From assembly GCF_008086595.1 (NCBI RefSeq), contig NZ_RXYA01000007.1, forward strand, positions 62,001 through 126,000: 64,000 nt of DNA, read 5' to 3'. This DNA is from Acetobacterium paludosum (GTDB lineage: Bacteria; Bacillota; Clostridia; Eubacteriales; Eubacteriaceae). The notes below the pieces were generated by a model. It was not told where the DNA came from, made no database searches, and worked only from the letters and a program-made list of their open reading frames with translations. Within the stretch, counting starts at the first letter, position 1; each line of letters starts with the position of its first letter. The translations under genes and the position numbers were made by a program. Positions 35,923-43,927 of this stretch are shown here, in pieces.

Positions 35923-36420
35923 ATGACCGAAAACGTCGTAGAAAAAGACTATTTGGAAGAAGATACCCAACATGGCAGATTTTTAACTTTTGCTTTAGAG
36001 GAAGAAGTATTCGGTATTGAGATAAAATATGTGACTGAAATCATTGGAATGCAGTCAATTACGAAGGTTCCAGAGGTGCCACCGCATATAAAAGGAATCA
36101 TAAATTTAAGAGGGAAAATAATTCCTGTCATTGATGTTCGTCTGCAATTTGGGAAAGAACCAGTGGATTATAATGATCGAACCTGTATTATTGTCATCGA
36201 TATCGACGCAGTATCGGTAGGATTAATTGTAGATAGTGTCGATGAAGTAATAACCATTGAAGATGAAGAAATCTCAGCTCCGCCATCAAGTAAATCCGGT
36301 TTTGAAAATCGTTTTATTAAAGGAATAGGGAAATCTGGAGGAAAGGTTCAATTACTTCTTGATTGTGCGAGTTTGTTAAAAAGCGATGAAATGGAAATAG
36401 CCAATGATCTTCTAGAATAA
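35923..36420 (+). CDS. cheW: CheW coupling protein
   Basis: Links receptors to CheA. The 165-residue protein is a single CheW/SH3-like domain: FLTFALEEEVFGIEIKYVTEI at the start, then PHIKGIINLRGKIIPVID and a C-terminal FIKGIGKSGGKVQLLLD. It is 25 bases after the receptor gene behind AAGGAG, so it is dedicated to that receptor. A second CheW at 46.0 kb shares the same layout. No CheA is adjacent here, so the kinase from the 43.9 kb operon, or one outside the window, must serve it. Confidence 0.95.
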   Translation: MTENVVEKDYLEEDTQHGRFLTFALEEEVFGIEIKYVTEIIGMQSITKVPEVPPHIKGIINLRGKIIPVIDVRLQFGKEPVDYNDRTCIIVIDIDAVSVGLIVDSVDEVITIEDEEISAPPSSKSGFENRFIKGIGKSGGKVQLLLDCASLLKSDEMEIANDLLE

Positions 36421-36535
36421 TTGAGCAGCGTATTTTGAAGAAAGAAAACACAAAATTATTTACAATGCTAAAAATAATGAAATGTCCCTAAATTTAGAGA
36501 ATTGATTTTAATAGTTTCTATCAATTCAGTTATAA

Positions 36536-36608
36536 AAAGAACTCCATTTTCACAGATGATTCGCTTATATTCATCAGGAATTGGAGCTCTTTTTTTTCTA
36601 TTCGCCAA
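36536..36608 (+). terminator. Terminator after cheW
   Basis: AAAGAACTCCA (36536-36546) pairs with TGGAGCTCTT (36592-36601), followed by a long T-run. It lies between convergent genes and also has A residues on the left. Confidence 0.75.
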
Positions 36609-36683
36609 AGTAATGAGTCAGAATTCAATTACTTGGTGAATTGAATAGCAGTGTTTATTTTGTTGTTTTAATTAATGTGAGTA

Positions 36684-38075
36684 TTAAGCTTTAGTGTCTC
36701 GTTTGTTCAGTAAAACTGCCAAGCCCATAAGAGACAGAAGTGCTAAACCAGCTACCATTGCATCAGTTGCTGAAGTATCGACACCTGTTTTTGGATTAGA
36801 AGAAGCGGTTTTATGATGATTGAAATGCTGGAAACCTTGATGATGGCAGCAATCAAGGAATAGACTGGATGCTGAGGTATCTACATACCCATAACAAGGA
36901 TTGATATAGATACCTTCTCCGCCATAAATGGCTAGAGGATTAGTCCCGCCTGTTGCAGCTAGGTCAAGAATACCATGGTTAATTACAAGCCAGCTAGCTG
37001 CAGATACAGCTGTGGCTACACCAGTAATTGTGTTGGAACGAACGGTAGTTTTTCCGCCGTTAAACACGATATCATCTGAGGCTCCGATACCTGTGCTTGT
37101 CCCAGATGTGGAGCTTGTAAGAACATCAGTTTTTCCGCCGTTGACGACTAGATCACCGTAAGCATACATACCATAAGCGCCTTGAGTTCCGGTATTGATT
37201 GCTGAAACGTCAATATTTCCGCCGTTGACGGTTAAATCATTCGACATAATACCAACAGCTGTTAAATCGCCAGCATTTCCGACTGCGGTAACATCATATT
37301 TACCACTGTCGATAACCAGATCACCGGTAACATTAATGCCGCCGCCTAATGTGGTAGCTGTTGGCTGTCCTTCAGCTATCAGTTTACCGGTGCCGCTTAA
37401 GTTTAAATCACCATCAACACTAACGGCAAAACCATTATCTGTTTTCAGTGTGTTTGTGCCAAGAAGTACGATCGCAAAATTATCGCCCATCAATTGGGCC
37501 AATAGCGATTTTCCGGTAAAATTGTTTAGTGTCAATGCATTGGTTACCGTATTATAGGCGTATCCTTCACCCGAGTTGGTGGCAAGGATATTAATCTCTG
37601 ATCCGTCAGTTTTGTACAAAGCCATAAAAGGAATCGCAGTTACTTGAATGTTTTGTTCTGTAACAATGGGTGCTTGAACTACGGCAACTACCGGTTGTTC
37701 TGCAACAACGGGAGCTTGGACTGTAGTGACTGCCGGTTGTTCTGCAACAACGGGTGTTTCAACAATTTTATCGGCTGTAACAACAGGTTCTGTAGTAGCT
37801 GTTTTATCGGCTGCTACATCAGTTGTCGTAGTGGTAGCTGTTACATCAGCTTTTTTTGTCGTAGAAACTGTTGTATCTGTAGTAGTTGCAGTAGCCGCCG
37901 CCACTGTTCCGGTTGTTACTACCTCCAATGCAGCCACGTTACTGTTATTTGCAACCGTTGTAGTTTCTTCACCACTTGCGGCCAAGGCAGAGACGGGAAC
38001 AAGCATAAACATCATGGCCATAACCATCAACAACGACATCAATTTGGACATTTTTCTCTTGGACATTTTTATCAC
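36684..38075 (-). CDS. NPKTG-anchored surface protein with Thr/Val-rich repeats
   Basis: Secreted protein likely attached to the wall by sortase. GTG 38075 is taken as start because GGGAGG lies 9 bases upstream. A signal peptide (basic SKRKMSKL, hydrophobic core, ALAA cleavage site) is followed by about 110 Thr/Val/Ala-rich residues, including near-identical units VVAEQPAVTTVQAP and VVAEQPVVAVVQAP. The centre (about 160-380) is beta-rich, with repeated INVTGDLVIDSG / DLTVNGGNIDV / DLVVNGGKTDV motifs suggesting a beta-helix. The end carries NPKTG, a hydrophobic helix and KRDTKA, the sorting-signal layout. Codon bias in the Thr-rich part is unusual. Adhesion or surface-layer function is inferred. 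Confidence 0.88.
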   Translation of the reverse strand: MIKMSKRKMSKLMSLLMVMAMMFMLVPVSALAASGEETTTVANNSNVAALEVVTTGTVAAATATTTDTTVSTTKKADVTATTTTTDVAADKTATTEPVVTADKIVETPVVAEQPAVTTVQAPVVAEQPVVAVVQAPIVTEQNIQVTAIPFMALYKTDGSEINILATNSGEGYAYNTVTNALTLNNFTGKSLLAQLMGDNFAIVLLGTNTLKTDNGFAVSVDGDLNLSGTGKLIAEGQPTATTLGGGINVTGDLVIDSGKYDVTAVGNAGDLTAVGIMSNDLTVNGGNIDVSAINTGTQGAYGMYAYGDLVVNGGKTDVLTSSTSGTSTGIGASDDIVFNGGKTTVRSNTITGVATAVSAASWLVINHGILDLAATGGTNPLAIYGGEGIYINPCYGYVDTSASSLFLDCCHHQGFQHFNHHKTASSNPKTGVDTSATDAMVAGLALLSLMGLAVLLNKRDTKA

Positions 38076-38163
38076 TTTACTATTCCTCCCTTTCTGAATC
38101 GTTTGCATTTTTTTGAACCAACTCTATTCTGACTGGAATTTAGACCTCCTTTCTTTGAAATCA

Positions 38164-38203
38164 TAGCATTGTGTAAAACAACTGTATTTTAATTTCAATG
38201 CTA
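38164..38203 (-). repeat. 8-bp inverted repeat upstream of the surface protein gene
   Basis: TAGCATTG (38164-38171) and its exact reverse complement (38196-38203) are spaced by 24 bases in the probable leader or promoter of the surface protein gene. It could be a regulator site. Confidence 0.35.
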
Positions 38204-38301
38204 CATTGATTATTAATTACCCGTAATAAAAAATATTATTCAAATTATTCTAAAAATTTATCAATAAGGTAATATTATTTTAAGTTATAAAAAAAAGATC
38301 T

Positions 38302-38343
38302 CCATGTCTCTGATAAACCCATCAGAAGTTGGCGTTTTTTTTT
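38302..38343. terminator. Probable bidirectional terminator
   Basis: CCATGTCTCTGAT and ATCAGAAGTTGG form an imperfect stem with a 6-base loop, with A-run on the left and T-run on the right. It follows the sorting-signal remnant on the minus strand. Confidence 0.5.
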
Positions 38344-38373
38344 ATGTGCCTTTGTTTTAAATATAACGTATTT

Positions 38374-38427
38374 TTAAGATTTTACATCTCGTTTGCGCAC
38401 TGCAAATGCCAGTTCCATAAGCTCAAT
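38374..38427 (-). pseudogene. Remnant of a sorting signal from a second surface protein
   Basis: Read on the minus strand this encodes IELMELAFAVRKRDVKS and a stop. It aligns, in protein and DNA, with the C-terminus of the neighbouring surface protein (LSLMGLAVLLNKRDTKA, stop). Upstream codons on the same frame hit stops within about 20 residues, so only the tail of a paralogue survives. Confidence 0.5.
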
Positions 38428-38429
38428 CC

Positions 38430-38466
38430 GTATAAGCATAAACAAGAAATCTGTCTATGCTTATAC
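38430..38466. repeat. Perfect 11-bp inverted repeat beside the remnant
   Basis: GTATAAGCATA (38430-38440) and its exact complement (38456-38466), loop 15. It begins exactly where similarity to the surface protein tail ends, so it may mark the deletion junction or an excised element. Confidence 0.55.
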
Positions 38467-38598
38467 TATACGAGAATATTATAGAATCTAGGATTTATAT
38501 TAATGATTCAGTTTAAAATTTGAGGTAAGAAAGGACTTTATAAATAACAAACATCTGAATATAAAGTGTCGTTTCAAAGGGAAAACTAGTCTAAATAA

Positions 38599-39177
38599 TT
38601 ATAAAAAATTCTGTCCCAGTTCATTCATTATATTAGGAAGGCCAAAACTTATAAAAAGATCCATAAGGCCGTTCCAATAAGGAGGATAAAAATCGTTTCC
38701 CTTGGATTGAAAGGTTTGGAGATCTTCAAATTTAATGGTAAGATCCCAGCCAAAAGCATGGGAAGAACCTACTTCGCCATAGTCTAATTCCCAGTCAATA
38801 ATATTGAGTTTGTAAAAATCTTTCAAAAAGCGGGAACAATCTTCCTGGTTGAAGTAAAGCTCAGGAAGATCAGGATAATAACATTGAAAAGGGCCTTCAA
38901 AAGTAGCCCCAGATGTGGTTTTATAAAAAGTTATTGTTTGGCTGACTGTCCCTGTTTTATAGGTGTTTACATCAATTCGAATGGTGGACTTTTCTAAATG
39001 GCGATAGTCCCTGCCAAAGTTTTTTTTACAGTGGTTGCAATGATAGAATGGATTTGTTAATAGCGAGGTATCGTCTTGATTTCTTATTTTCCGAGAAACA
39101 TCAGTATATAAAGCTTTTGAATCAAAGTTTACAATGGTGTTTTCACTACCACATTTTGGGCAAATGATTGGGTTCAT
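38599..39177 (-). CDS. Zinc-ribbon hypothetical protein
   Basis: 192 residues. It opens with a zinc ribbon made of CPKCGSE (residues 6-9) and CNHCKKNFG (about 47-50), then a beta-rich domain without known motifs (QTITFYKTTSGATFEG, FGWDLTIKFED). No membrane segment or signal peptide. A GGAGG site supports the start. Neighbouring DNA contains several decayed genes, but this frame is intact. Function unknown. Confidence 0.75.
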   Translation of the reverse strand: MNPIICPKCGSENTIVNFDSKALYTDVSRKIRNQDDTSLLTNPFYHCNHCKKNFGRDYRHLEKSTIRIDVNTYKTGTVSQTITFYKTTSGATFEGPFQCYYPDLPELYFNQEDCSRFLKDFYKLNIIDWELDYGEVGSSHAFGWDLTIKFEDLQTFQSKGNDFYPPYWNGLMDLFISFGLPNIMNELGQNFL

Positions 39178-39195
39178 AGAATCCTCCTTAATAGA

Positions 39196-39517
39196 ATGAT
39201 TGAAATAGGTACTATAATAAAGAATATTTCATCTTTTATGCACATAAAGACTAAAAAAATAGATGACATGTTAAAGTCAGACAGTGAAAAATCTGAGTGG
39301 CTATTGGATGGGATGAAGGCAATGCAGCGGACACCTTCAGCAATTAATCAGCAACCAGACCAATTTATTAAAAAATGGTAAACTCAACGGTTTCGTTATA
39401 TTAAAGCTGGGTTGCGAAATGATTGATTTAGGTATAGCTAAACTTAATTTTGAAATCGGCTCAGACAACATTGGCAAATGGAGATGGGGAAATGGTGGAG
39501 AATTTATTCTAAAATAA
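39196..39517 (+). pseudogene. Frameshifted C-terminal part of a nitroreductase-family gene
   Basis: The first frame encodes MKAMQRTPSAINQQPDQF, a typical nitroreductase FMN-site motif (PSAxNQQP), and stops at 39381. The next frame continues KLNGFVILKLGCEMIDLGIAKLNFEIG and WRWGNGGEF, the family C-terminus, to a stop at 39517. The switch lies near an A6 run at about 39370. The N-terminal half is missing; the sequence before it is the promoter of the divergent zinc-ribbon gene. Confidence 0.75.
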
Positions 39518-39534
39518 TCAGATTTTCAAAGTGG

Positions 39535-39810
39535 CTATTCTCTTCTTTTGCGTTTAATACTATCATTAATAACACTGGAATATTCCCTGGAAACCAAATA
39601 GCTAAGGACATAAGCAACAATGAACCCAGGTATTAAAACTGGACTCATATAAAGAAGTGAAGTCCATGAAAAAGTAAACATATTGAAAAAACAGCCTTGA
39701 AAAAATACAACAATATAACAAATAAGCACACGTATTATAACCTCCAAGAAAACAGAAGAAACATCAAAATGTTCTTCAATATTTTTTGAAATAACCATAA
39801 ATATTGCGAT
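39535..39810 (-). pseudogene. Truncated DUF3021-type membrane protein
   Basis: A minus-strand frame of about 90 codons encodes three hydrophobic segments (VFLEVIIRVLICYIVVFFQG, then LLYMSPVLIPGFIVAYVLSYL) and a basic tail SIKRKRRE, resembling the C-terminal part of DUF3021 proteins that normally follow LytTR genes. Its 5' end runs out of frame into the truncated LytTR gene, so a deletion probably joined them. Confidence 0.5.
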
Positions 39811-40081
39811 GGTTAGGCACATATTCATATAATTTTTTATCACAAGGGTAGACTGCATCCTCCATATAGATAAACGTTTTGTTATCTGCAGTATCAAAAT
39901 AATATATCTCTTCCAATGGAATGGCTATCGCTACACCATCTTTTTTTGCTGTGACCGAAAATGAAAACAGTCTGATTTGTTCAATCAACCGTTTTAAACG
40001 ATCATCCATCAAGCTACAGGTTATTTTAATTTCGGTTTCACTATAAATTAAGGATTGCTCAATCAATAACTTCAAATTCAT
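39776..40081 (-). pseudogene. Truncated LytTR regulator
   Basis: Begins with a good ribosome site (AAGGAG) and encodes MNLKLLIEQSLI through AIPLEEIYYFDTADNKTFIY, the first half of a stand-alone LytTR DNA-binding protein, then ends abnormally at about 101 residues where the domain should continue. The second half of the DNA-binding domain is missing, so it is probably non-functional. It lies downstream of the ABC-2 transporter genes it may once have controlled. Confidence 0.65.
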
Positions 40082-40241
40082 ACTCCTTTCACAGAAAGCA
40101 ATACAATTTTATCAGTAAACCGAGAACTATTGCAAGCATTATGAAATATTTTATAAAATGGTCTGAACTTATTGCTAAATATCCAACAGATATCTGATCA
40201 CAAATACATAGTGATAATTACTGAGAAGTGCAAATATTAGT

Positions 40242-41102
40242 TTAAATTTGGCTCTTTCTTGATACATTTAACAATGCTAATACTAAAAATATAATAGTGG
40301 ATCCAGCAAGAACGAGAATATGTGTGGTGGCAGTTGCAGTGAAGTCTCCATAGGTATAAGTGATCCCCATCAAATTACTAAATTTGGTGCTATAAGTTTC
40401 GGGAATTCCTGCAAAGCTAGTTGCCATGGGGCCTTCCATCATCACTTGTCGAATCAATGCTCCGGCATGAGAAACCGGGAAGAGCTTAACTGCCCATTGA
40501 ACACCGTCTGGTAAAGTTCCGATGGGAAGATAGATCCCAGTAAGGAACCCGATAAGAGTCCCAATAATCGTGCTGGCAGTTGCAAATGCACTGTTGCTGG
40601 TAAAAAAGCTGACAATAAAAAACACCAATGAACTTGACATCATGACAGAAAGCAAAATAGCACCAAACACCTTTATAGTTTCAAAAAATGAAAGAAGTTC
40701 ACCTCCAGAAAAAACAATATAGGCTTCTCCAAGACCAAAAGCAAGAAGGCTCATCAGTAGACCAACTAAATAAGCACTCAAAATATATCCACCCATAATT
40801 GTACTTCGTTTAATCGGCGAAGCATAAAAATCCTTGCTATTTTTTCGCACTCTATCATCTACCATTGTACCAAAAGCTCCCATGGTGGTAGTAATTGCTG
40901 TAATAGAAATAATACCCGCCATGATCCAACTGTTCATAAGCGTTTTGATCTCAGGCAAATCGACATAATTTTGTGTCCAAACATCGCCTAAAAAAACAAC
41001 ATATAAACCAATGATGACAAATACCCCTAAAAGGGAAAAGAAAACCGAACTTTTCTGTCGAAAAAAGATTTTTAGATTACGTTGCGCAAGATTAAGCATC
41101 AT
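40242..41102 (-). CDS. ABC-2 type transporter permease
   Basis: Integral membrane subunit of the exporter whose ATPase is encoded just upstream. About six helices in 287 residues: a first one at 18-40 (VFFSLLGVFVIIGLYVVFLGD), a long loop, then helices near 60, 105, 145, 175 and a last one near 260. The start is ATG 41102 (five bases after GGAGG); the ATPase stop lies downstream of it, an 11-base overlap, so translation is coupled. Substrate unknown; ABC-2 pairs of this size often export antibiotics or lipids. Confidence 0.88.
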   Translation of the reverse strand: MMLNLAQRNLKIFFRQKSSVFFSLLGVFVIIGLYVVFLGDVWTQNYVDLPEIKTLMNSWIMAGIISITAITTTMGAFGTMVDDRVRKNSKDFYASPIKRSTIMGGYILSAYLVGLLMSLLAFGLGEAYIVFSGGELLSFFETIKVFGAILLSVMMSSSLVFFIVSFFTSNSAFATASTIIGTLIGFLTGIYLPIGTLPDGVQWAVKLFPVSHAGALIRQVMMEGPMATSFAGIPETYSTKFSNLMGITYTYGDFTATATTHILVLAGSTIIFLVLALLNVSRKSQI

Positions 41103-42006
41103 ACTCACCTCCTGTAATGTTCAAAAATACATCCTCCATGGATCCATGTATTACTTCAAAACTTTCCAAAAATGGTTTGGCTTTATTTAAAATTGGAATA
41201 GAATCCATAGTTTCAGAAATATCAGCAATGATTAGCCCATTTTTTTCTTGATAATGAAATTGGGCTTCATTCAACAAATCTTTAATCTTATCAACATCTT
41301 TAGGTTTCATTCGCATGGTATCCGAACTGTGCTTTTCCTGTAAGTTGTAAGGTGTTCCTTTGGCGACGATCTCACCATGGTTGATGATGATAATAAAATC
41401 TGCAGTGGCTGCCTCCTCCATATAATGGGTGGTGAGAAAAATTGTCATTCCTGTTTTCTTTTGAAGGTCATAAATTGTTTTCCAGACGCTTTCTTTTGTT
41501 TTTGGATCAAGTCCAGTTGTTGGCTCATCTAGAAATAGAATTTTCGGCGTATTAACCAAGGCTCGTGCAATATCGGCTCTTCGCCGTTGTCCTCCTGATA
41601 ATTTTCCATAAGGTCGATTTATAAATTCCGTAACATTTGCAATGACGCCAACTTTTTCCACCGTTTCTATAATTTGGGATTTCGACATTTTATAAAATCG
41701 AGCCCGAGTAATCAGGTTTTCCTGAACGGTTAAAAGCGGATCAAGGACACTTTCCTGAAAAACAACCCCGATACTATTCCGTATGGCAGCATCTTCTTTT
41801 CCAAGGACATGGCCATCAATCATAATTTCACCGCAATCTGGTTTTAATAAAGTACATAATATATCAATGGTTGTCGATTTGCCTGCTCCATTTGGGCCTA
41901 AAAATGCAAAGAGCTTTCCTTTCTCAACATAAAAATCAATTCCTTTGACTGCTTGGAGTTCTCCAAACCGCTTCTTTAAATCTTTAACAATAATAATATT
42001 TTTCAT
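41092..42006 (-). CDS. ABC transporter ATP-binding protein
   Basis: DrrA/CcmA-like ATPase of 304 residues. Walker A GPNGAGKST near residue 38, Q-loop VFQESVL, signature LSGGQRRRADIARAL, Walker B ILFLDEPTTGLDP and the H-loop THYMEEA are all intact. The 90-residue C-terminal region is the regulatory domain seen in multidrug exporters of this type. First gene of a two-gene operon with the permease; the LytTR/DUF3021 genes that usually control such pumps are broken nearby. Confidence 0.94.
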   Translation of the reverse strand: MKNIIIVKDLKKRFGELQAVKGIDFYVEKGKLFAFLGPNGAGKSTTIDILCTLLKPDCGEIMIDGHVLGKEDAAIRNSIGVVFQESVLDPLLTVQENLITRARFYKMSKSQIIETVEKVGVIANVTEFINRPYGKLSGGQRRRADIARALVNTPKILFLDEPTTGLDPKTKESVWKTIYDLQKKTGMTIFLTTHYMEEAATADFIIIINHGEIVAKGTPYNLQEKHSSDTMRMKPKDVDKIKDLLNEAQFHYQEKNGLIIADISETMDSIPILNKAKPFLESFEVIHGSMEDVFLNITGGEYDA

Positions 42007-42167
42007 ATCACCTCTCCTTTTAATGGTTCTATTATATCAGCTTGTTTTTTCTTTTCAATACCTGATGAAGTAAGATGACAAATAGTTGCGGTGAAGTGAC
42101 GAAAAAGAATAAGAAAAAAGCAGAGAAGACATCCTCGGCTAAAAACGGAGCTTAATTTACTACTGTA

Positions 42168-43043
42168 TCAGGAATATTTATTGACTACATAGTCGTAAAA
42201 AGACGTTTCAGGAATAGACTTGTACCGTTGAGTGTTGTAAATAAAATAAAAATGCCGTATTATTTTCTTGTCATCAAGGATAATCAAAGTATTATTTTCA
42301 AGGTGATCCTTTAATACATTTTCAAAAAAATAACCAATGCCTGTTCCTGAAAGAATGAGTTCTTTTACCATCTCATTACTATCACATTCCATAAAAGTAT
42401 TAATACGCTCCATTTTTAATAGGTTCAGGTGTTTCTTTACCTCTTGTAATGTAGCGGATCCTTTAGTTCTTAACACAAAGTTTTGATCTTTGATTTTTTC
42501 CGGGTGATTAATCAGAAAACTATATTTTTTCTTAACGCCTACCAATACCATATTGGAAGTGGCGATTTCCAAACTTTCGATATTTGGAATGTCTTTCTTG
42601 ATTCCTACAAAGCCAAAATTATAGATACCATTCTTTACATTATAATAAACATCCTGACTATGAGTAGATTTTATACTGTAAGTAATATGTTCACAAAAGC
42701 TTGAATGTTCATTAAGTAGTTCCGGTAAAATATAATGAGCAGGATAATTGCTGGAAATCAAGTCTATATGACCAGAAGAGTTGTTGATTTCATTTTTAAA
42801 TTCACGCAGTAGCTCATGGTTTTCGGTTAATATATTTAACGCACAGCAATATAGCTTTTTACCTTCTCGAGTCGGTATTGTTTTATTATCTTGTCTTTGT
42901 GTTAATACCACACCATAATACTCTTCTAAGGTTTTTATCTGTTTCGTAACAGCTGGTTGAGTCAGATATAATTCTTCCGCAGCATTTGAAATACTTTGAA
43001 GTTGTATTACTTTAACAAATGTATTTAAGTATGCTAATCTCAT
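42168..43043 (-). CDS. LysR-family transcriptional regulator
   Basis: N-terminal winged helix at residues 1-62 (YLNTFVKVIQLQSISNAAEEL, LTQPAVTKQIKTLEEYYGVVL) and a substrate-binding-like effector domain from about 88 (HIDLISSNYPAHYILPELL). 291 residues, standard length. It is transcribed away from the TetR-chemosensory operon with 274 bases between, but a perfect TetR promoter lies in that gap, so regulation by LysR of the divergent operon cannot be excluded. The effector is unknown. Confidence 0.93.
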   Translation of the reverse strand: MRLAYLNTFVKVIQLQSISNAAEELYLTQPAVTKQIKTLEEYYGVVLTQRQDNKTIPTREGKKLYCCALNILTENHELLREFKNEINNSSGHIDLISSNYPAHYILPELLNEHSSFCEHITYSIKSTHSQDVYYNVKNGIYNFGFVGIKKDIPNIESLEIATSNMVLVGVKKKYSFLINHPEKIKDQNFVLRTKGSATLQEVKKHLNLLKMERINTFMECDSNEMVKELILSGTGIGYFFENVLKDHLENNTLIILDDKKIIRHFYFIYNTQRYKSIPETSFYDYVVNKYS

Positions 43044-43247
43044 AAGTCACCTCAGGTTAAATTATTTATATTAATGATATCATAAATTTGCAATTGTTTT
43101 TAATAAATTGATAAAAAAGATACAGAATAAATTGTAGAAGCGCAAACATTTCGCAAATGGTTTTCCACCCCGGTATGTTTTGCTGGTTTGAGCTGTTTTA
43201 ATAAACTTGAATTTTCTTATGGAATTTATAATATACCAATAAAAAAG

Positions 43248-43275
43248 TTGACAATTAAGCACATCAGAGTATAAT
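43248..43275 (+). promoter_or_regulatory. Consensus promoter of the TetR-chemosensory operon
   Basis: TTGACA (43248-43253), 16 bases, TATAAT (43270-43275). Transcription should start near 43282, at the edge of the operator that follows. Confidence 0.8.
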
Positions 43276-43285
43276 TGTTTCAATA

Positions 43286-43303
43286 GGAGTAAGTATTCAC
43301 TCC
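43286..43303 (+). promoter_or_regulatory. Probable TetR operator
   Basis: GGAGTAAGTATTCACTCC is an 18-bp dyad with seven of nine paired positions, located at about +4 to +21 of the predicted transcript and just before the TetR gene. Dyads of the GAGT-N-A-TATTC-ACTC kind are common self-operators of TetR proteins. Confidence 0.6.
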
Positions 43304-43317
43304 GGTAGGAGAAAGCT

Positions 43318-43914
43318 ATGGAAAAATCATTGATAAAAAGAAGAGAAAGTATTATTGTATCTACAATCGAAACATTAAATGAAGTCGGCCTCCAAAATTT
43401 GTCAACAAAATTGATAGCAAAACGTGAAGGCGTATCGGAAGGGACGCTCTTTAGACATTTTAAAAACAAAACCGAACTTATATTAGCAGTTATTGATCAA
43501 TTTAGTCAATTTGATGACGCCATAATGGAAACATGCAAGAGAAATAAGCTTTCTTCTTTGGAAACAATCAAATATTTTTTTAACGCTTACGCTGAATATT
43601 ATGAAAACTACCCTGAAATAACGGTAATCATACAATCCTATGATAGCTTAATGTGTGATATAGAATTATATGAAAAAGTAAGTGGTATTATCAATAAACG
43701 ATCCAGCTTTATTTTTGAGACATTAAAAGAAGCTCAAAAAAATGGAACCATTCGGTCAAGCGTCGATGCTCAGTTGCTCGGAGATATTCTATCAGGCGCT
43801 AGTAGTGAGCTTTGTTTGAAATGGCGAATGACTAAATTTAATTTTTCAATTAAAAACAAATCTTTAGAAATGATTGATGTGATATTAAATGCATTTATAG
43901 AAAAAACGACTTGA
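43318..43914 (+). CDS. TetR-family regulator heading the chemosensory operon
   Basis: Winged-helix-like TetR DNA-binding domain at residues 7-53 (SLIKRRESIIVSTIETLNEV, then LSTKLIAKREGVSEGTLFRH, FKNKTELILAVIDQF). The remaining 145 residues form the ligand-binding helical domain. It is 198 residues, a standard size. The downstream CheA gene starts 13 bases later, so the regulator is co-transcribed with all chemosensory genes, and the dyad at 43286 suggests autorepression. A chemosensory operon under TetR control implies induction by a small molecule. Confidence 0.93.
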   Translation: MEKSLIKRRESIIVSTIETLNEVGLQNLSTKLIAKREGVSEGTLFRHFKNKTELILAVIDQFSQFDDAIMETCKRNKLSSLETIKYFFNAYAEYYENYPEITVIIQSYDSLMCDIELYEKVSGIINKRSSFIFETLKEAQKNGTIRSSVDAQLLGDILSGASSELCLKWRMTKFNFSIKNKSLEMIDVILNAFIEKTT

Positions 43915-43927
43915 GGAGGTGATTACT

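Noticed and set aside
37650-37760. Repeats in the surface protein gene as a CRISPR-like array
   Set aside because: The units are coding VVAEQP peptide repeats without spacers.
37726-38097. Plus-strand Val/Thr/Ser-rich frame opposite the surface protein gene
   Set aside because: Shadow of the repetitive Thr/Val codons; no start signal.
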